Shown: positions 49,379-60,421, counted from the stretch's first letter. The stretch: DNA of 64,000 bases from Thuidium tamariscinum (GCA_947034885.2 OX344753.2:20708001-20772000), one strand, 5' to 3'. Translations and numbers: made by a program. Notes: generated by a model from the sequence alone, not told the origin.

Positions 49379-50471
49379 AACATTGTATCATGTGCCCATC
49401 CTCTCCTTGTTGGAAATACAGAAATGGGTAAGTCATCGTCGTTTGAAACCTACGTATTCAGTTGGTTTTAAATTGTACTTCCGTGTCCTGTATTCATAAT
49501 CTGCATTGAACCCAAATCGACATTGATACCTATATGTGGTAGAATCCATGGAGGAGCTGGAGGGCTGCTCTGGCCATATTGCTCAATTTGAATCGTCTGG
49601 TGTGTTAATACATAATTGGGTGTCAGTTGGATGGAACCATTTCAAGAAGACTTGTGTCGGTGTTGTTTCCAAACTTGTTTTTGGACCTTGAATGTTGTCG
49701 GTGGGAAGAGCACAAGGTTATGATCTCACATGCATACTCAGAGGATCGAGCCTCTGGTATTGCTGCTGCTATGTTTTAGTTCTTGGATCCCTTTGTCTGA
49801 TTGAAATTCTGAAGGCTATCGCCTTCCCATGAGCTAGCACACCATTTCATTAGCAGTTACATAACCGTCATCTGATTCATTTGGTCTAAAAAGCTTGTTG
49901 CGTGGCCACAAGCTTTGTCAAGGATTCAGAAAGAGCGAACAGTACTGGATCAGTTCGACTCATGAGCCAGTTTAAGACGCTTTCTTTGCACAAAAGACTG
50001 AAAGTTACCACAATTCTTGAAACAAGATCTGTTGAATTGCTCATTGCTTTTGTGGGATCGTTTTTGTTTTCTTCTTCCACTTTGCCGTCGAAACGAAAGT
50101 CGTTGTGCTTCTTTACTAAATTAGGGTTTCTCTATACTCTGCACTCCGTTGGTTGGTCCTCCCTCGGGCCTGAAATTAGCTACCACTTTGAGTAGGTCAC
50201 AATTATGGAGGCATTCTTATGTCCAATTTTATTTTGGTTGCGATGAACACATGCAATGTTCTTCATCGATTCCGGTGCTATTATAAAATTTAGAACCTTT
50301 CTGAGTTATGTTTTTCACACTATGATCAATGAAGTTGGTATTAAACGATTTTAACAAAACTGCAGATACTTAAAATCAGGACGGGACGGAGTGAGTATCT
50401 GAATATATCGGTTGGTCGATGGTGCCAACCTTTGAGAAAAGAAACAGTATTATAACTAGCAGTGTCTTTTT
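49379..50471. other. Intergenic DNA at the edge of the gene island
   Basis: Balanced composition. Open frames of 60-100 codons overlap on both strands around 49.9-50.2 kb but neither shows motifs. No gene is called. Confidence 0.35.
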
Positions 50472-50873
50472 ATGGTGTTTCCAGCCCTCTTGAAGTTCCC
50501 TTGGGTCCCCCCCGACGTGTGGGACGCCACCGTAGTAACCACCCTGTGTATAGCCGTCTTTTCTATGGTCGCCCCATGGCTCCAGACCCTCGTAGAGTCA
50601 CAAGATGTATGGATTCTATTTGTAGTAGCAGCTCTAGTTCTCTACTGCCTGATTGAGGAGCTTCGTTGCCAGCACCCTCACTCGCTGTGCATTTTCTGTC
50701 TCTTGGATGGGCTTCTGAGCCAGAAGGTGTATGACCCTCTCTACGTTGTGATCGAGGAGTTTCTCTACATCCCCTTGTGTGTCATTGCCGAGGAGCTGTA
50801 CGATGAGGTAGCAGGTTGGGTGCAGGGGATGGTCTCTCTCGTACGAAATGATGTGACGCCGTCCATCTTGTGA
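50472..50873 (+). CDS. Small predicted membrane protein, unknown function
   Basis: An ATG-to-TGA frame of 133 residues. Residues ~22-41 (VTTLCIAVFSMVAPWLQTLV) and ~47-64 (WILFVVAALVLYCLIEEL) look like membrane helices. The second half is amphipathic with repeated acidic and hydrophobic pairs (DPLYVVIEEFLYIPLCVIAE). Composition and codon use look like a real plant gene rather than AT-rich noise. A TTTCCAG just after the start could be a splice acceptor, in which case this is the last exon of a larger gene. It lies ~600 bp upstream of another small membrane-protein gene on the same strand. No family was recognised. Confidence 0.4.
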   Translation: MVFPALLKFPWVPPDVWDATVVTTLCIAVFSMVAPWLQTLVESQDVWILFVVAALVLYCLIEELRCQHPHSLCIFCLLDGLLSQKVYDPLYVVIEEFLYIPLCVIAEELYDEVAGWVQGMVSLVRNDVTPSIL

Positions 50874-51464
50874 TGACAATGAATTGCTCAAGTCTGCACG
50901 CATGTGGATTGCCTTCTGTGTTTGGTGAACAAGATCAAATGTATGTGAGTTTAGCTCATTTGCTTTCTCTGTGGGAATTTTACTTGACATGTGTCGGTTG
51001 CAAGAGTTGCAAGATGAGGATTAGGGTTATAGAGATCAAGGTTATGAACTGGAAGAGGGTTCGGCTCTCGTGAGCACGAAAACTTCTGAAATTCTGTGAT
51101 TAAGTGGGATGTATATCTTGCAAATGCCAAGATGTTGCAAACAAGTCTCTCAATCTTGCCAAGATGCTGAGATGCCAAAACAGACTCCTATATGTTGCAA
51201 ACAAGTCTCTTAAATTTTAGAGATTGTTATGAAGGGGATGATTCAGGGGAGGTGTTTTTACAGTCACAGTAATCATAAGCTGCATCTACAGCTTCGCTTC
51301 CTGAGCCACTCGCAGTGCACCTGCTTATTTAGCTCGTGTTCCAAACCTCAAACCATCACTGTTTATCAGTGCTTTATCTTGAGAGCAGTTTCCCAAAGCA
51401 CTGAACATGATTCCTGTTGCATGTTTCGTCATCAGGTGGAAGTGGGTTTTGTCAAGGAGAGAAA

Positions 51465-52313
51465 ATGAGTAACGTGACAGATGATGAAGCAATGGGGGAG
51501 TACCGTGACACCCAGTCGAAGGGATACATCAGTCTCCTCTGGCACGTGCTGAGGAACTTTCTGTTTCTCACAAGCATCGTATATGCTATTGTGCTGCACT
51601 TGGCGCATGGAGCTGGTCGAAGCTCAGTTGTGTCTCTAAACGCTGTGTAAGATTCACCTTTGCAAAACCTGCTCGAAAACCGAGGTCTTGTAAGTTTACT
51701 GACCACCATTACCCAATTTTCTGAAAGAAAAATATTAGTCTGAAACTTTTTGTTCAAAATGAACGCAAAGGACAAGATCGACTTTGAGAGCTTGAGGAGG
51801 TTTTTGGAAGACATGCCAGAGTCATTTCATTGAATCCTGGACATCTAGATCAGCACAATTTTTGGTTGGTTGAAGGGCTCACTTTGAACAAAAGGGTAAA
51901 GAGGCAATAATGCTTGCCTGACTAACTAGTAAGCGAGACAAAATTGTTAGACTTGGCAAATTTCAGTTGAATGGTCCATACCCTTGGATGAGAGTCACAA
52001 GTGTGCTAGCTACACTGATTTGTCTGATAATGCGTGAATTTACATATGGTTATAGCTTTTTAGAAGTAGAAATTTTCTTAGCAATGACATTTGCGAGAGT
52101 CTCAAGTAAATAGTAAGTAATCCATCTGTGAATATGCTTGTGTGCAGAGACGTTGACGCCGAGATAATGATGCAGATCTATGGGGGGTCCACCTTGCAGC
52201 TGAAAACGGTGGTGATAGCCGAGACGGTGGTGCCATACGAAGTCATGACTGGAACACTGAGGGAGTTCATGGGTAATATGTTTCAGACCAAAATAGCACT
52301 AGACTACTGGTAG
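51465..52313 (+). CDS. Two-exon small predicted membrane protein, unknown function
   Basis: Exon 1 is 51465-51646 and exon 2 is 52148-52313, joined by a GT-AG intron with matching phase, giving 115 residues. The N-terminal ~25 residues are polar (MSNVTDDEAMGEYRDTQSKG). One membrane helix follows (LLWHVLRNFLFLTSIVYAIV). The C-terminal part (DVDAEIMMQIYGGSTLQLKT, then VVIAETVVPYEVMTGTLREF) is mixed. The clean splice agreement and sensible protein on both sides support a real gene. The family was not recognised. It might be the 3' part of a gene that also includes 50472-50873. Confidence 0.4.
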
Positions 52314-53960
52314 GCCACAGCCCATCTGGATTGCTTTGGGATTCTCACCAAGTTGTGCACGTAAAGTTGCGTGATGGCTTTCATCATCATGTCAGCCCAA
52401 CGACATTCACACAGAATCATTGTGACATGGGCATCGGGCAAGGCAATGGCCCTTCATGGATTCAACACCTGGGCCTGCAGATTGAAGTGTTTTCTGTCTG
52501 CTTCAACTCGCTTGTCACGGTCGCTTCGCTTTCACCTTCAGTTGTCCCTACACCGATTATCCAGCTCATCGAAGTCGGGCTTAAGATTAGATATTGTGGC
52601 ATGGCTCTAACTTCGAATTGAAGGACCAACCTGGTTGTACGCAGTCCAAGTCCACGATTACGAAAGCTTGTTTGCAGTCAGCCGTAATCTAAGGTGCAAC
52701 GCCCGGTCCACGGAAGTCATTCGAATCGGGAGAAATTTTATTAGAAAAAACTCGACCCTCGATCAGCACCTGACATGGTGGTGGAGCCTTCCATTGCAAG
52801 AAGGCAGACTGGCACAAGGATGGAATCACTTGGCCTAACTAATCAGATCATTGCCCGGATCATTGCAGCTTATCAACACCTGGATGGGGATTAATTAGCA
52901 ACTGAAAATGAAAGTCATCGTAGTATTGGAAACTGTAGTTTAGGGTGTACAGCGCAAATTGAAAGTAAAGTCTGCTTAGTTTACAGTATGTATGGAAACT
53001 CATGTCAGCAGCTCTCAAGCTCCGTTGAATTTGATGAATTCAGATTAATTTATATCTGGCAAGGCCTCTTGCCTAGCTTAACACAACATACATTAGCAAT
53101 CAATTTTTTGAATGGTAAGCTTGTAAGCCTGAGGCTCGTGTTGACAATTTATACCTTGAAAACTAAAGTAGCTAGCTTTGAGAAGTTTTGCTCATGAATA
53201 CACATTTCTTTGTGGCAATAGCCATCTGTATCATTGCGCAATCATGAAATTTAGAAAGAAAACATTCAGGATTGATTTCGGTGAGTGAATCTGTTCCATC
53301 CCCCAATATTTTCTCAGACAACGCGAAGTTCCTGTTCTAATTAGAGGTCAAATTCGAGATAATCTTAGTTCCAATATTATAATTAGAAAGAATCCTCTGG
53401 CCAGAAAATTTTGGTGGACAAAGTACCACCATGGGTCACGATCAACCGCCCCAAATGCCAAATATGCTGGCGTGGATATTCCTCCACTCACTTATGACAT
53501 CATTTGTAAATCCTCATGTTTGAAGTATTCCCAAGCTTCTCAAACACCACGGATTGGATGCTGGAGTTCGAGTTCAAGGGGCTCATGTGTGCATGGAGTG
53601 TGATCAATTTAGAGCTTGTTTTTGCTTCACCTGTTCCATTCCAAGCACAAAAAAGAAATCTCCGTCACCTGGTATGAGTAACCTGGACTCGATCAATCTA
53701 ACCGTCATGGTGTCTACTGATTTCCGCACAGATTTCCGCCCTTGAATCTGCTGTGAAGTGATTTACACTTGCCACTCATTCAACTTCAATAATCTCTTCA
53801 GTTTGACTGAGCTGCCTGCTTGATGTTTGCATCTTGGTAGAGATGATTTGTGACTGAGAGTTAAGAGTTGTGATGAACCGGGTGCTGTATGATTGTTAAT
53901 TGCGTACATAATTTTAGATTTTTTTTGTTGCTGCGCGCAGTGGCGTAGTGGAAGAAAATC
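52314..53960. other. 3' flank and upstream region of the AUX1-like exon
   Basis: No gene is resolved. A polypyrimidine tract followed by GCGCAG at 53935-53940 looks like the acceptor of a 5'-UTR intron belonging to the exon that starts at 53961. Confidence 0.4.
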
Positions 53961-54149
53961 ATGGCAATGGAGATAGGGAAGGCTACTGCACCCGCTGCGG
54001 CAGAGAGTTATGGTGAAATGGGAGAACAGAACCAGAGGCTGGAGAGCGAGCGAAGCATCCCAGATCCCACCATGAGAGGCAAAGTCCATCGCCTCCTGTG
54101 GCATGGAGGCTCTGTGTACGACGCTTGGTTCAGTGCGGCGTCGAACCAG
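53961..54149 (+). pseudogene. Orphan first coding exon of an AUX1/LAX auxin influx carrier
   Basis: The exon encodes exactly 63 residues, from an ATG to CAG|GTGGGT. The C-terminal block KVHRLLWHGGSVYDAWFSAA SNQ is almost the AUX1/LAX signature (FLWHGGSVYDAWFSCASNQ), and in these genes an intron follows SNQ. AUX1/LAX proteins are plasma-membrane proton/auxin symporters of about 480 residues with ten or more helices. None of the remaining sequence was found: AQVLLTLPYSFSQLG and all transmembrane parts are absent from 54.15 kb to the window end on this strand. The polar N-terminus (MAMEIGKATAPAAAESYGEM) and a 5'-UTR intron acceptor are kept, so this is the gene's front end cut off from its body. 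The exon identity is solid; whether it is still transcribed is unknown. Confidence 0.75.
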
Positions 54150-54705
54150 GTGGGTACCTAATCCAGCAGACTTAGTGTTTGAAACAACAAATAATTGCAA
54201 AGCTGTTTAAGTTTTTTGCACTTGTATGGTATCTGCAGTGATCTCAATCTCGAATTTCGCTACAAGAAAACTAGTGTCCGAACCAACAGTTTTTGATCAA
54301 AGTGACTGAGTTTTTATTTATTTTTATTTTTGTCAATTTGGACGTGTTTTCTAGTGGTGCTGCAACAAAACATTGAGTCATGCCCTACTTTCCAGACACG
54401 ACATTCCGTAGCTATTCCATCTTTCATATGTAAAGATGTTGAGATATTGCACTGCCAAAGTATTGTTCACTTGCTTGGTTCTACAGTCACCCCGTATGCA
54501 ACCAAAAGCATCACTCTGTGCTTACAATCATCATAATTTTTTTTTCCTGTCATCAACCTCCCTGAAGCTCTCAACCGTTCGAGATCTCATCAAGAATCTT
54601 AGAGCAATTCGGCATGCCAACTTCAAGGCACTGCGCAACTGATTAAAGCAGCTTTCGTCAAAACAATAATTTTCTGATGCATTAAGGAAACCAACCTCTA
54701 AAATT
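54150..54705. other. Sequence after the orphan exon, no auxin-carrier exon found
   Basis: It begins as intron sequence after the donor. A short hairpin-like pair, AAAACTAGTGTCCG near 54266 and the inverse of CCACTAGAAAACACGTCC near 54345, may mark a small MITE. The rest is the 3' flank of the caleosin locus on the other strand. Confidence 0.35.
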
Positions 54706-56423
54706 TCACTTAGGAATCTTTAGGTTGCTTTGATGTAGTTTGGCCATGGTACAGAAAAGAGACCCATCATAAATTCCACGGGTGTGCTCCTTAGACACAA
54801 AGCCATTGTCATCCCTGGCAAGCAGATACGCAAAAAGCCACTTTAGCTTTGCTGCCGTCCACCCAAATAGATCGTACGCATTCATGTTGGCATTGGTGAG
54901 GGTAAGTGTCTAGTCAAAGTGTAACCGAGTCTTGTCACTATTGGAAAATTTGCTGAACAGCTCCTCAAACTTCTCGGGCACAAACCAGCAAACTGCAGTC
55001 GCACCCAATTCCGTTTGAAACAACATGCAGGTTCTACAACTGCAAGCATCAAGCAAACAGTTACTGTGCCAAGATCTTCCTTAGCAGCAAATTTAATGGC
55101 TCATATGCTAGTAAAAAGAGATCAACTATTTGTAAGACTACCTGCCCTCGGTATCATACACTTCAGTATCACTGCCCAGATTGTCCTTGTGAGTGTTCTT
55201 GATATAGATAGAAAACGAGTGATGGAATCCAGGACTGCACAGATCGATCCGCAAATAATTCACGTCTATGGTGTCGAGAGTAGTACTTAGACTCAATTAG
55301 AACACCAAATTCATTACATAGAAAAGTTTCCGAGTCCCAAAACAAAATGAGACGGAAGAACAGCATGTCAAGCTAAATCTGTTGAAACCAATATTGGAGA
55401 TCCGAACTTGAGGGCAAGTATTTAATAATTCGACTGTGACTTACATCCAGAGTAGGGTAACTGAAGGCTCCGTTGATAACCACGATGGCAATCAAACTGA
55501 CAAGAAGATTGAATCCAACGGCTCGGAATTCTGCAAAAAAGTTAAGCAATTGCTTGCGCCAACCCCATGATTGATACACACTCCACCAGATAAGTTACTG
55601 TAAATACTATGTTCCATGGTGTGTACCTCGGAAGGTCTCCCAGGGATAAAAAATGCCATCCTTGTCGAAATCGAAGAACAAGACGTGTTGCTACAGCACG
55701 GAATAGCCATGGCTATTATACTCGGGCATTTCATGTGGGTGGGCAGCGTCCACGGCCTCCAACGCCTGCGGCACATCTGCACCACCAGTCACACAAGGGA
55801 TCGAGAACACAACAAACTTCTAGCCTCTCGAATATAATCTCAATCTATAATAAATTAAGGAAGACGCTTCTACAGTAGAACTATAGCGCCCGGATTCCGT
55901 CTCCTGTTGACTGACCCCTGTTACCAACCTATTCATACACTTCAATTGGCCTTCAATTAGCAAGTTGGGTGTAAGCACGACTTGACTAAATGTCTGACCA
56001 CTGATCGTTGAATTGAACAGGGTTTGTCTATCGTCCATTTAACAGTGTTTGCAACCTCGCACTTGAGTGATGGCATAAGAAAACATCTTACATCCTAGTG
56101 AGAATTTTTTTGAACTCAAGAAAGATTGGCTATTTTAACCCAAAGTCATCTCTCCTGTAGCTTCTATACTTATCTCCCCATGAAAGCACATTCCTAAATA
56201 CTGGTTTAAATGCTTAATAAAATGACAGAACAGTATCTGCATACTAAAAGTATTCAAAGCAATTAAATTATACTAGAACATCGTTTATCAGTATAACGAT
56301 ACACTTACTTGGTATATGGATGGCTTCGAGGCTGTGCGGGGACACGAAGCGTTGGGAGGTCACAAAAGCCAACGTTTCCACACACTCATCCTCACCCAAT
56401 GTCGTCTCTGCAGCCGCTGCCAT
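54706..56423 (-). pseudogene. Caleosin / peroxygenase, pseudogenised
   Basis: The minus-strand exons are 56309-56423 (MAAAAETTLGEDE..., TSQRFVSPHSLEAIHIP), 55627-55776 (PQALEAVDAAHPHEMPEYNS, HGYSVLQQHVLFFDFDKDGI, FYPWETF), 55445-55530 (EFRAVGFNLLVSLIAIVVIN..., SYPTLD), 55142-55234 (SWIPS..., IYIKNTHKDNLGSDTEVYDT) and ~54706-54986 (FVPEKFEELFSKF..., NAYDLFGWTAAKLKWLFAYL, KEHTRGIYDGSLF). Caleosins are lipid-droplet or ER proteins with one EF-hand, a proline-knot hydrophobic segment and haem-dependent peroxygenase activity. The EF-hand DFDKDGIFYPWE is intact. Exons 1-3 splice in phase. In exon 4 the frame shifts between SWIPS and SIYIKN. The expected acceptor of exon 5 reads TG instead of AG before GTTTGTGCC. 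An in-frame TAG follows RLHFD in exon 5. Three separate lesions argue for a true pseudogene rather than a sequencing error. Confidence 0.8.
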
Positions 56424-57624
56424 GGTGGTATTTTGACTTGCGTAATAGAGGAGCTGCTTGAAGTTTGCCCAGCAGCAAAGTTCGGAAAGCTAGATGTAAG
56501 AACCATGGGATTCGATTCAAAGAAGGGGAAAATGGCATCGATATCCTGTGCACAGGCAGCAGCAAATTATCCAGATCTAGTACAAGACGAAGTTGGGGTG
56601 CAGGAGAATATTTACAAAGAGAGAAGGGAGGTTGCGTAAGAAGCCTATAGCCCCAAAACGCAGATATTGCCTCCTTGCAGTAGGAAATACTAGGTAGCTG
56701 AAAAAATCCTGAGACGTAGCCACTCTGCCACTCTGGCAGCAGTTTCAAATCCTCGCTTTGACTTTCAGCAACATCCGCAACTACTGCACTGTGCAATACA
56801 CTGAAACCCTCTTCCATCGTACCATCCGGGTCCCAATTCTTGCAGAATAATACGGTTTCACAGTGCGACAAGTTGTTACTGCAGGAGGAGTCACACTGGC
56901 TTCAGTGCTTCAGTGAGGTTAAGCGAGTTGATAGGAAGCCTTTTTCATCCCTTGAGTGAGTGCAAGACAATTCAACGACTCTTGGCCATCCACTCTCATC
57001 CCCTTCCACATGCAATTCTACAACGAGTTGGGGAATGAGGGCTCCCTACTGTGACTCCACCTCAATAATGTGGTAAGTCTTTGAGATATTCTAGAATGTC
57101 CTCAAAAAGTAGCTAATTATAAAGAGTTGTATGTAATGTCGCACAGCCAGTTCCAATCGACTTCCATTGTACTCTCCTGCGCTTCGGCTTCCACTCGAAC
57201 CTCCTTAGCTTAGTAACCACAACTTTCCGTATGCTTATTCCTAATCCATCGGATAGAGGGCTCCGAGTGCTGCATGTAACTGTAAGAGGGTCCATAAACC
57301 ATAAGCTGTGCAAAGAAAAAACATTGACAATTCCGAGAGCCGAGTCCAAAATCTCTCTCCATGCCTACGAAGGTCGTGATAATTTCATTAAGAAGAGGAA
57401 GATGCAACATTTGGAGGTGCTCCTCTGTTTGAACCATGGTTTACAGAGACTGATCAAACAAAGAATACTGTCAACTAAAAGTACCCTAATGGCGGAGTGT
57501 CAAAACTCATGAAATTCACCTGAAAACGATTCGAGTGACCTTAATCATCCACTGAATGCACATCCGTTCCGCGCGAGGGAAAATTCATGAAATCCAAAAC
57601 CTAAATGTCACTAAGCCCTAAACC
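56424..57624. other. Upstream of caleosin and downstream of TIM17, no gene resolved
   Basis: Open frames on the minus strand (56392-56871 and 57113-57437) look fairly protein-like but I recognise no motif and could not place starts or splice sites. This stretch probably holds the caleosin promoter and the TIM17 3' UTR. Confidence 0.35.
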
Positions 57625-58329
57625 TCACTTGAGATCAAAACCTGGCGTCGGAGGCGCGGGATTTGCATCGAAGCTATCCAACTTCTCGCTTCGAACCGGC
57701 TCCGGCTTCTCATTCTTGCGGCCAAACCAACCACCGAAGAAAGACGGTGTCTCGGGCTCCGAAACTGGGGGATACGACTGCGAATACGTCGAAGAAGAAG
57801 AAGAAGCAGACGAAGGTTCACCCGTCTCCGGATACACTCCACCCGGGAAACCAAGCCCTGCTGAAGCTCCAGCCATCGGAGGCATTTCCTCCATGGGCGG
57901 GGGCTGCTGTAAACTGGCCAACGTTCTATTCAACATGATCCCCGCGCCTTCAATTAACCCTAACAGCACGCCTCCGAAGATGGCCGACCTCGCGGCAGAC
58001 CTCGCCCCCGCCCGCAGTTGCAGAAACCCTCCGGTGGCCGCACCAGCGGCGATCGAGTTCCACGGATCCTCCTTCTGCCGCAAGTACACCATCGAGCAAT
58101 CGAACGTACTGAACAGACCCCCCCACACAGCGAAACTACCTCCGAGACGAGGTGCATTCAAGCGCACGGCCTGCGTCCCGCCAATCAACCGCTCGCCTTT
58201 CGGAGAATTCTTCATGCCTTTGATGAAATGCCAAGCTGAGCCGCCCACGGCGCCCATGCTGAACGCGCCCCCGATGTCGTCCAGGATGCGGTCCGGACAC
58301 GGCTCCCTCGCGTGATCGGGAGTCGACAT
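57625..58329 (-). CDS. TIM17: Mitochondrial inner-membrane translocase subunit TIM17
   Basis: The start is the ATG at 58329, giving MSTPDHAREPCPDRILDDIG and 234 residues; the open frame extends seven codons upstream but only across an intron boundary. The Tim17 family core is complete: REPCPDRILDDIGGAFSMGA, WHFIKGMKNSPKG, APRLGGSFAVWGGLFSTFDC, MVYLRQKEDPWNSIAAGAAT, and RSAIFGGVLLGLIEGAGIML. Four membrane segments with GxxxG-like packing lie in about residues 14-140. A low-complexity P/S/G-rich tail (~residues 150-234) is longer than in fungi but usual for plant TIM17-2-type proteins. TIM17 is a core subunit of the TIM23 complex, which passes presequence proteins into the mitochondrial matrix. 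The CDS is uninterrupted, with a single coding exon and a 5'-UTR intron. It is the best-preserved gene in the second island. Confidence 0.95.
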   Translation of the reverse strand: MSTPDHAREPCPDRILDDIGGAFSMGAVGGSAWHFIKGMKNSPKGERLIGGTQAVRLNAPRLGGSFAVWGGLFSTFDCSMVYLRQKEDPWNSIAAGAATGGFLQLRAGARSAARSAIFGGVLLGLIEGAGIMLNRTLASLQQPPPMEEMPPMAGASAGLGFPGGVYPETGEPSSASSSSSTYSQSYPPVSEPETPSFFGGWFGRKNEKPEPVRSEKLDSFDANPAPPTPGFDLK

Positions 58330-58344
58330 CTCGGGCGTCTCAAC

Positions 58345-58420
58345 CTGCAAACGAATCCTCTGGTTTGCGAATTCTTTTCTGCCACCGCAAGCACAAGGAG
58401 TATGCTCGAAGTTTTCTTAC
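58345..58420 (-). other. 5'-UTR intron of TIM17
   Basis: On the minus strand a GTAAGA donor follows AAAATT (58420) and the intron ends in TTTGCAG (58345), 16 bases before the ATG. It is 76 bp, near the lower size limit for plant introns. Inferred from splice motifs only. Confidence 0.5.
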
Positions 58421-58599
58421 AATTTTGCAAATTCTACCTCCACAAGCAACATGAATATGTCTGAAACGGAGGAAAAAGAAGGGAGGCTCAGAATCTGCAA
58501 GAAAAAAACAAGGAAATTGGCTGAGACAATCGAGACACCGAAGTGTGGAATTGTGAAGAAACCGCAATTGCGAGATAGACAGTAGTGGTGAACGGGAAA

Positions 58600-60193
58600 C
58601 CCTACGCGGACGAGAAGGTTTGTCGTTGAATCTCCCCCAGTTTCTCGTTCTGTTTTTCGTCCGATTTTAGCTACAAATATCTATTTTACGCTTTTGGCAT
58701 CTCAACATTGAACTCTTTTTGGTGTGAATTTGGAATGTTTTTTGAGATTTTTTGGAGAAGAAAAGATATTTGCACAACTTAGATGTTCTCAACATGTTTT
58801 CACATACAAATCCTGAAAATTCATCACTAATTGTTTTCTATAAACTATCATGTAAATATTGATGATACACTTTAAAAGTTCATCTAAAATGAAGTCTTAA
58901 TTTTTCGAGCTTTTAATTTGGTATAATTGATCAAGTCATTTTCATTTTCAAATTGTTCCAAATATTTTCCACAGTGTACAAATTTTTTGAATGATTCAAA
59001 AAAGCATTATGTATTTTCATTAGAGGACATTGTATTTGATGAATTACTAATTTTGATGCATCCCAAAAAGTTTTCCATTGGTCAATACAAAGGACATGCT
59101 TTGAGGCAACAATACTAATAATCTTACAAATCTTTCAAATTAGAGATTGAAAGTAGATTGCTAATTTGGATGGATTCCAAAAACTCTAAATTGGTTGAAT
59201 TAGAAGGCATGCTTCAAGGCAGTAGTACCCAAAATCTTACAAATTAGGGATTGATAGAATTTCTTATAATTGAATCAAAAAGACTTTTATTGGATTTATC
59301 AAAAGGGAATGTCATGGCTTAAAGGGAATGCCATGGCTTCTTCAGAGTTTAATCCCTATATAAAGGACCGTTGTCCCTTCAAGGAAGAAATTAGATTTGG
59401 GCATATATCTAAAGTCTCAATTTTTGTCATAGTTTTTTAAAAATAAATTTAATATAGAAAAATTGATTATGTTTGTTGGAATATGATTTTTTTTTCCAAT
59501 TGGAGCTTGGAAACAACCCTTTTTCTTGGGCAATTTGGTACCAGATTGTACCATTCTAAAATAAATGTCTACTTTTCATCAAATAAAAGTAATCTTTTTT
59601 CACCATAATTTCTTCATTTCTATTCAAAATATAGATGAAATTGCCGAATTTGGATGAAAAGTGCATGGATGTGACTGAAAAAGTGTTTTTTGGTCAAAAA
59701 GATGGATGGACGGAGATATATAATGCTTCACAAAATTTTAAGTGGTCGCCATCTGGGAACTTTCTCAAAAACTAAAAAAAAGGGTTGCTTGAAAACCAAA
59801 ATTATGCCCAAATAAGCTCAAAATAGGAGAGATCGAGTAGCCAAAAAAAATTTTAAGTCTTGAATCTTTTTCTTAAGTGTTTTTTCTAGTAGATTATATT
59901 TTTGTCAACATGAAAAGCTTTGGTTCATTTCATTTGAGTAAGTGATGTGAAAATTATGGGAAATCTTGTTTTTCAAGCAATCTAAGTATCTTCTTGAAAA
60001 AATAAATTGTTGGATTCATTTTTGAATGGAAATTTTACAAGATTTCCTTCCAAAAAAAGTTCTACAATGTTTGTTTTTCTTGCTAAAATGATCTCACCTT
60101 TGAAATTAGTACATTTTAATTCCATCTTAGAGATATTTATAATTTAGGTATTCCTTTTATTTTGTACCTACTTCTATTTAATAATTTTTGTAA
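58600..60193. other. AT-rich intergenic DNA, TIM17 promoter side
   Basis: The first few hundred bases should include the TIM17 promoter. From about 58.9 kb the sequence is AT-rich without genes. A small duplication (AAAGGGAATGYCATGGCTT) lies at 59306-59340. Confidence 0.4.
59047..59272. repeat. ~113-bp direct repeat, two units
   Basis: Units start CTAATTTTGATGCATCCCAA (59047) and CTAATTTGGATGGATTCCAA (59160). Both continue with an AAGGCATGCTT-like block and AATCTTACAAAT. Confidence 0.65.
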
Positions 60194-60421
60194 CAACGAT
60201 GCTAGTGTGTGAGGATGTAAGCTCCTAATATGTATAGAAGTAAATATATATACTACCACCTTTGAAAGTGTTTATAGTAATAATACCTATAATATAGGTA
60301 CCTATAGTATAAATATAGTCTTATCATAGAAGGTTTCTATAATATAAGCACCTATACTATAGATGCATTATCTTTGAGGCTCATGAGCTCACACTTCTAT
60401 GCTCACATACTAGCAACCGTG
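60194..60421. mobile_element. MITE with 10-bp target duplication, Mutator-like
   Basis: Left end CAACGATGCTAGTGTGTGAG and right end the inverse of CACGGTTGCTAGTATGTGAG. ATTTTTGTAA flanks both sides (60184-60193 and 60422-60431). A 9-11 bp duplication suggests the Mutator superfamily. The interior is rich in CCTATAATATAGG palindromes. 228 bp. Confidence 0.65.

Noticed and set aside
56392-56871. A 159-codon minus-strand frame upstream of caleosin
   Set aside because: It overlaps the caleosin first exon in another frame and shows no motif; probably promoter or leader sequence.
57605-58315. A 236-codon open frame on the plus strand
   Set aside because: It lies exactly opposite the TIM17 CDS and is an antisense shadow of GC-rich coding sequence; TIM17 carries complete family motifs.
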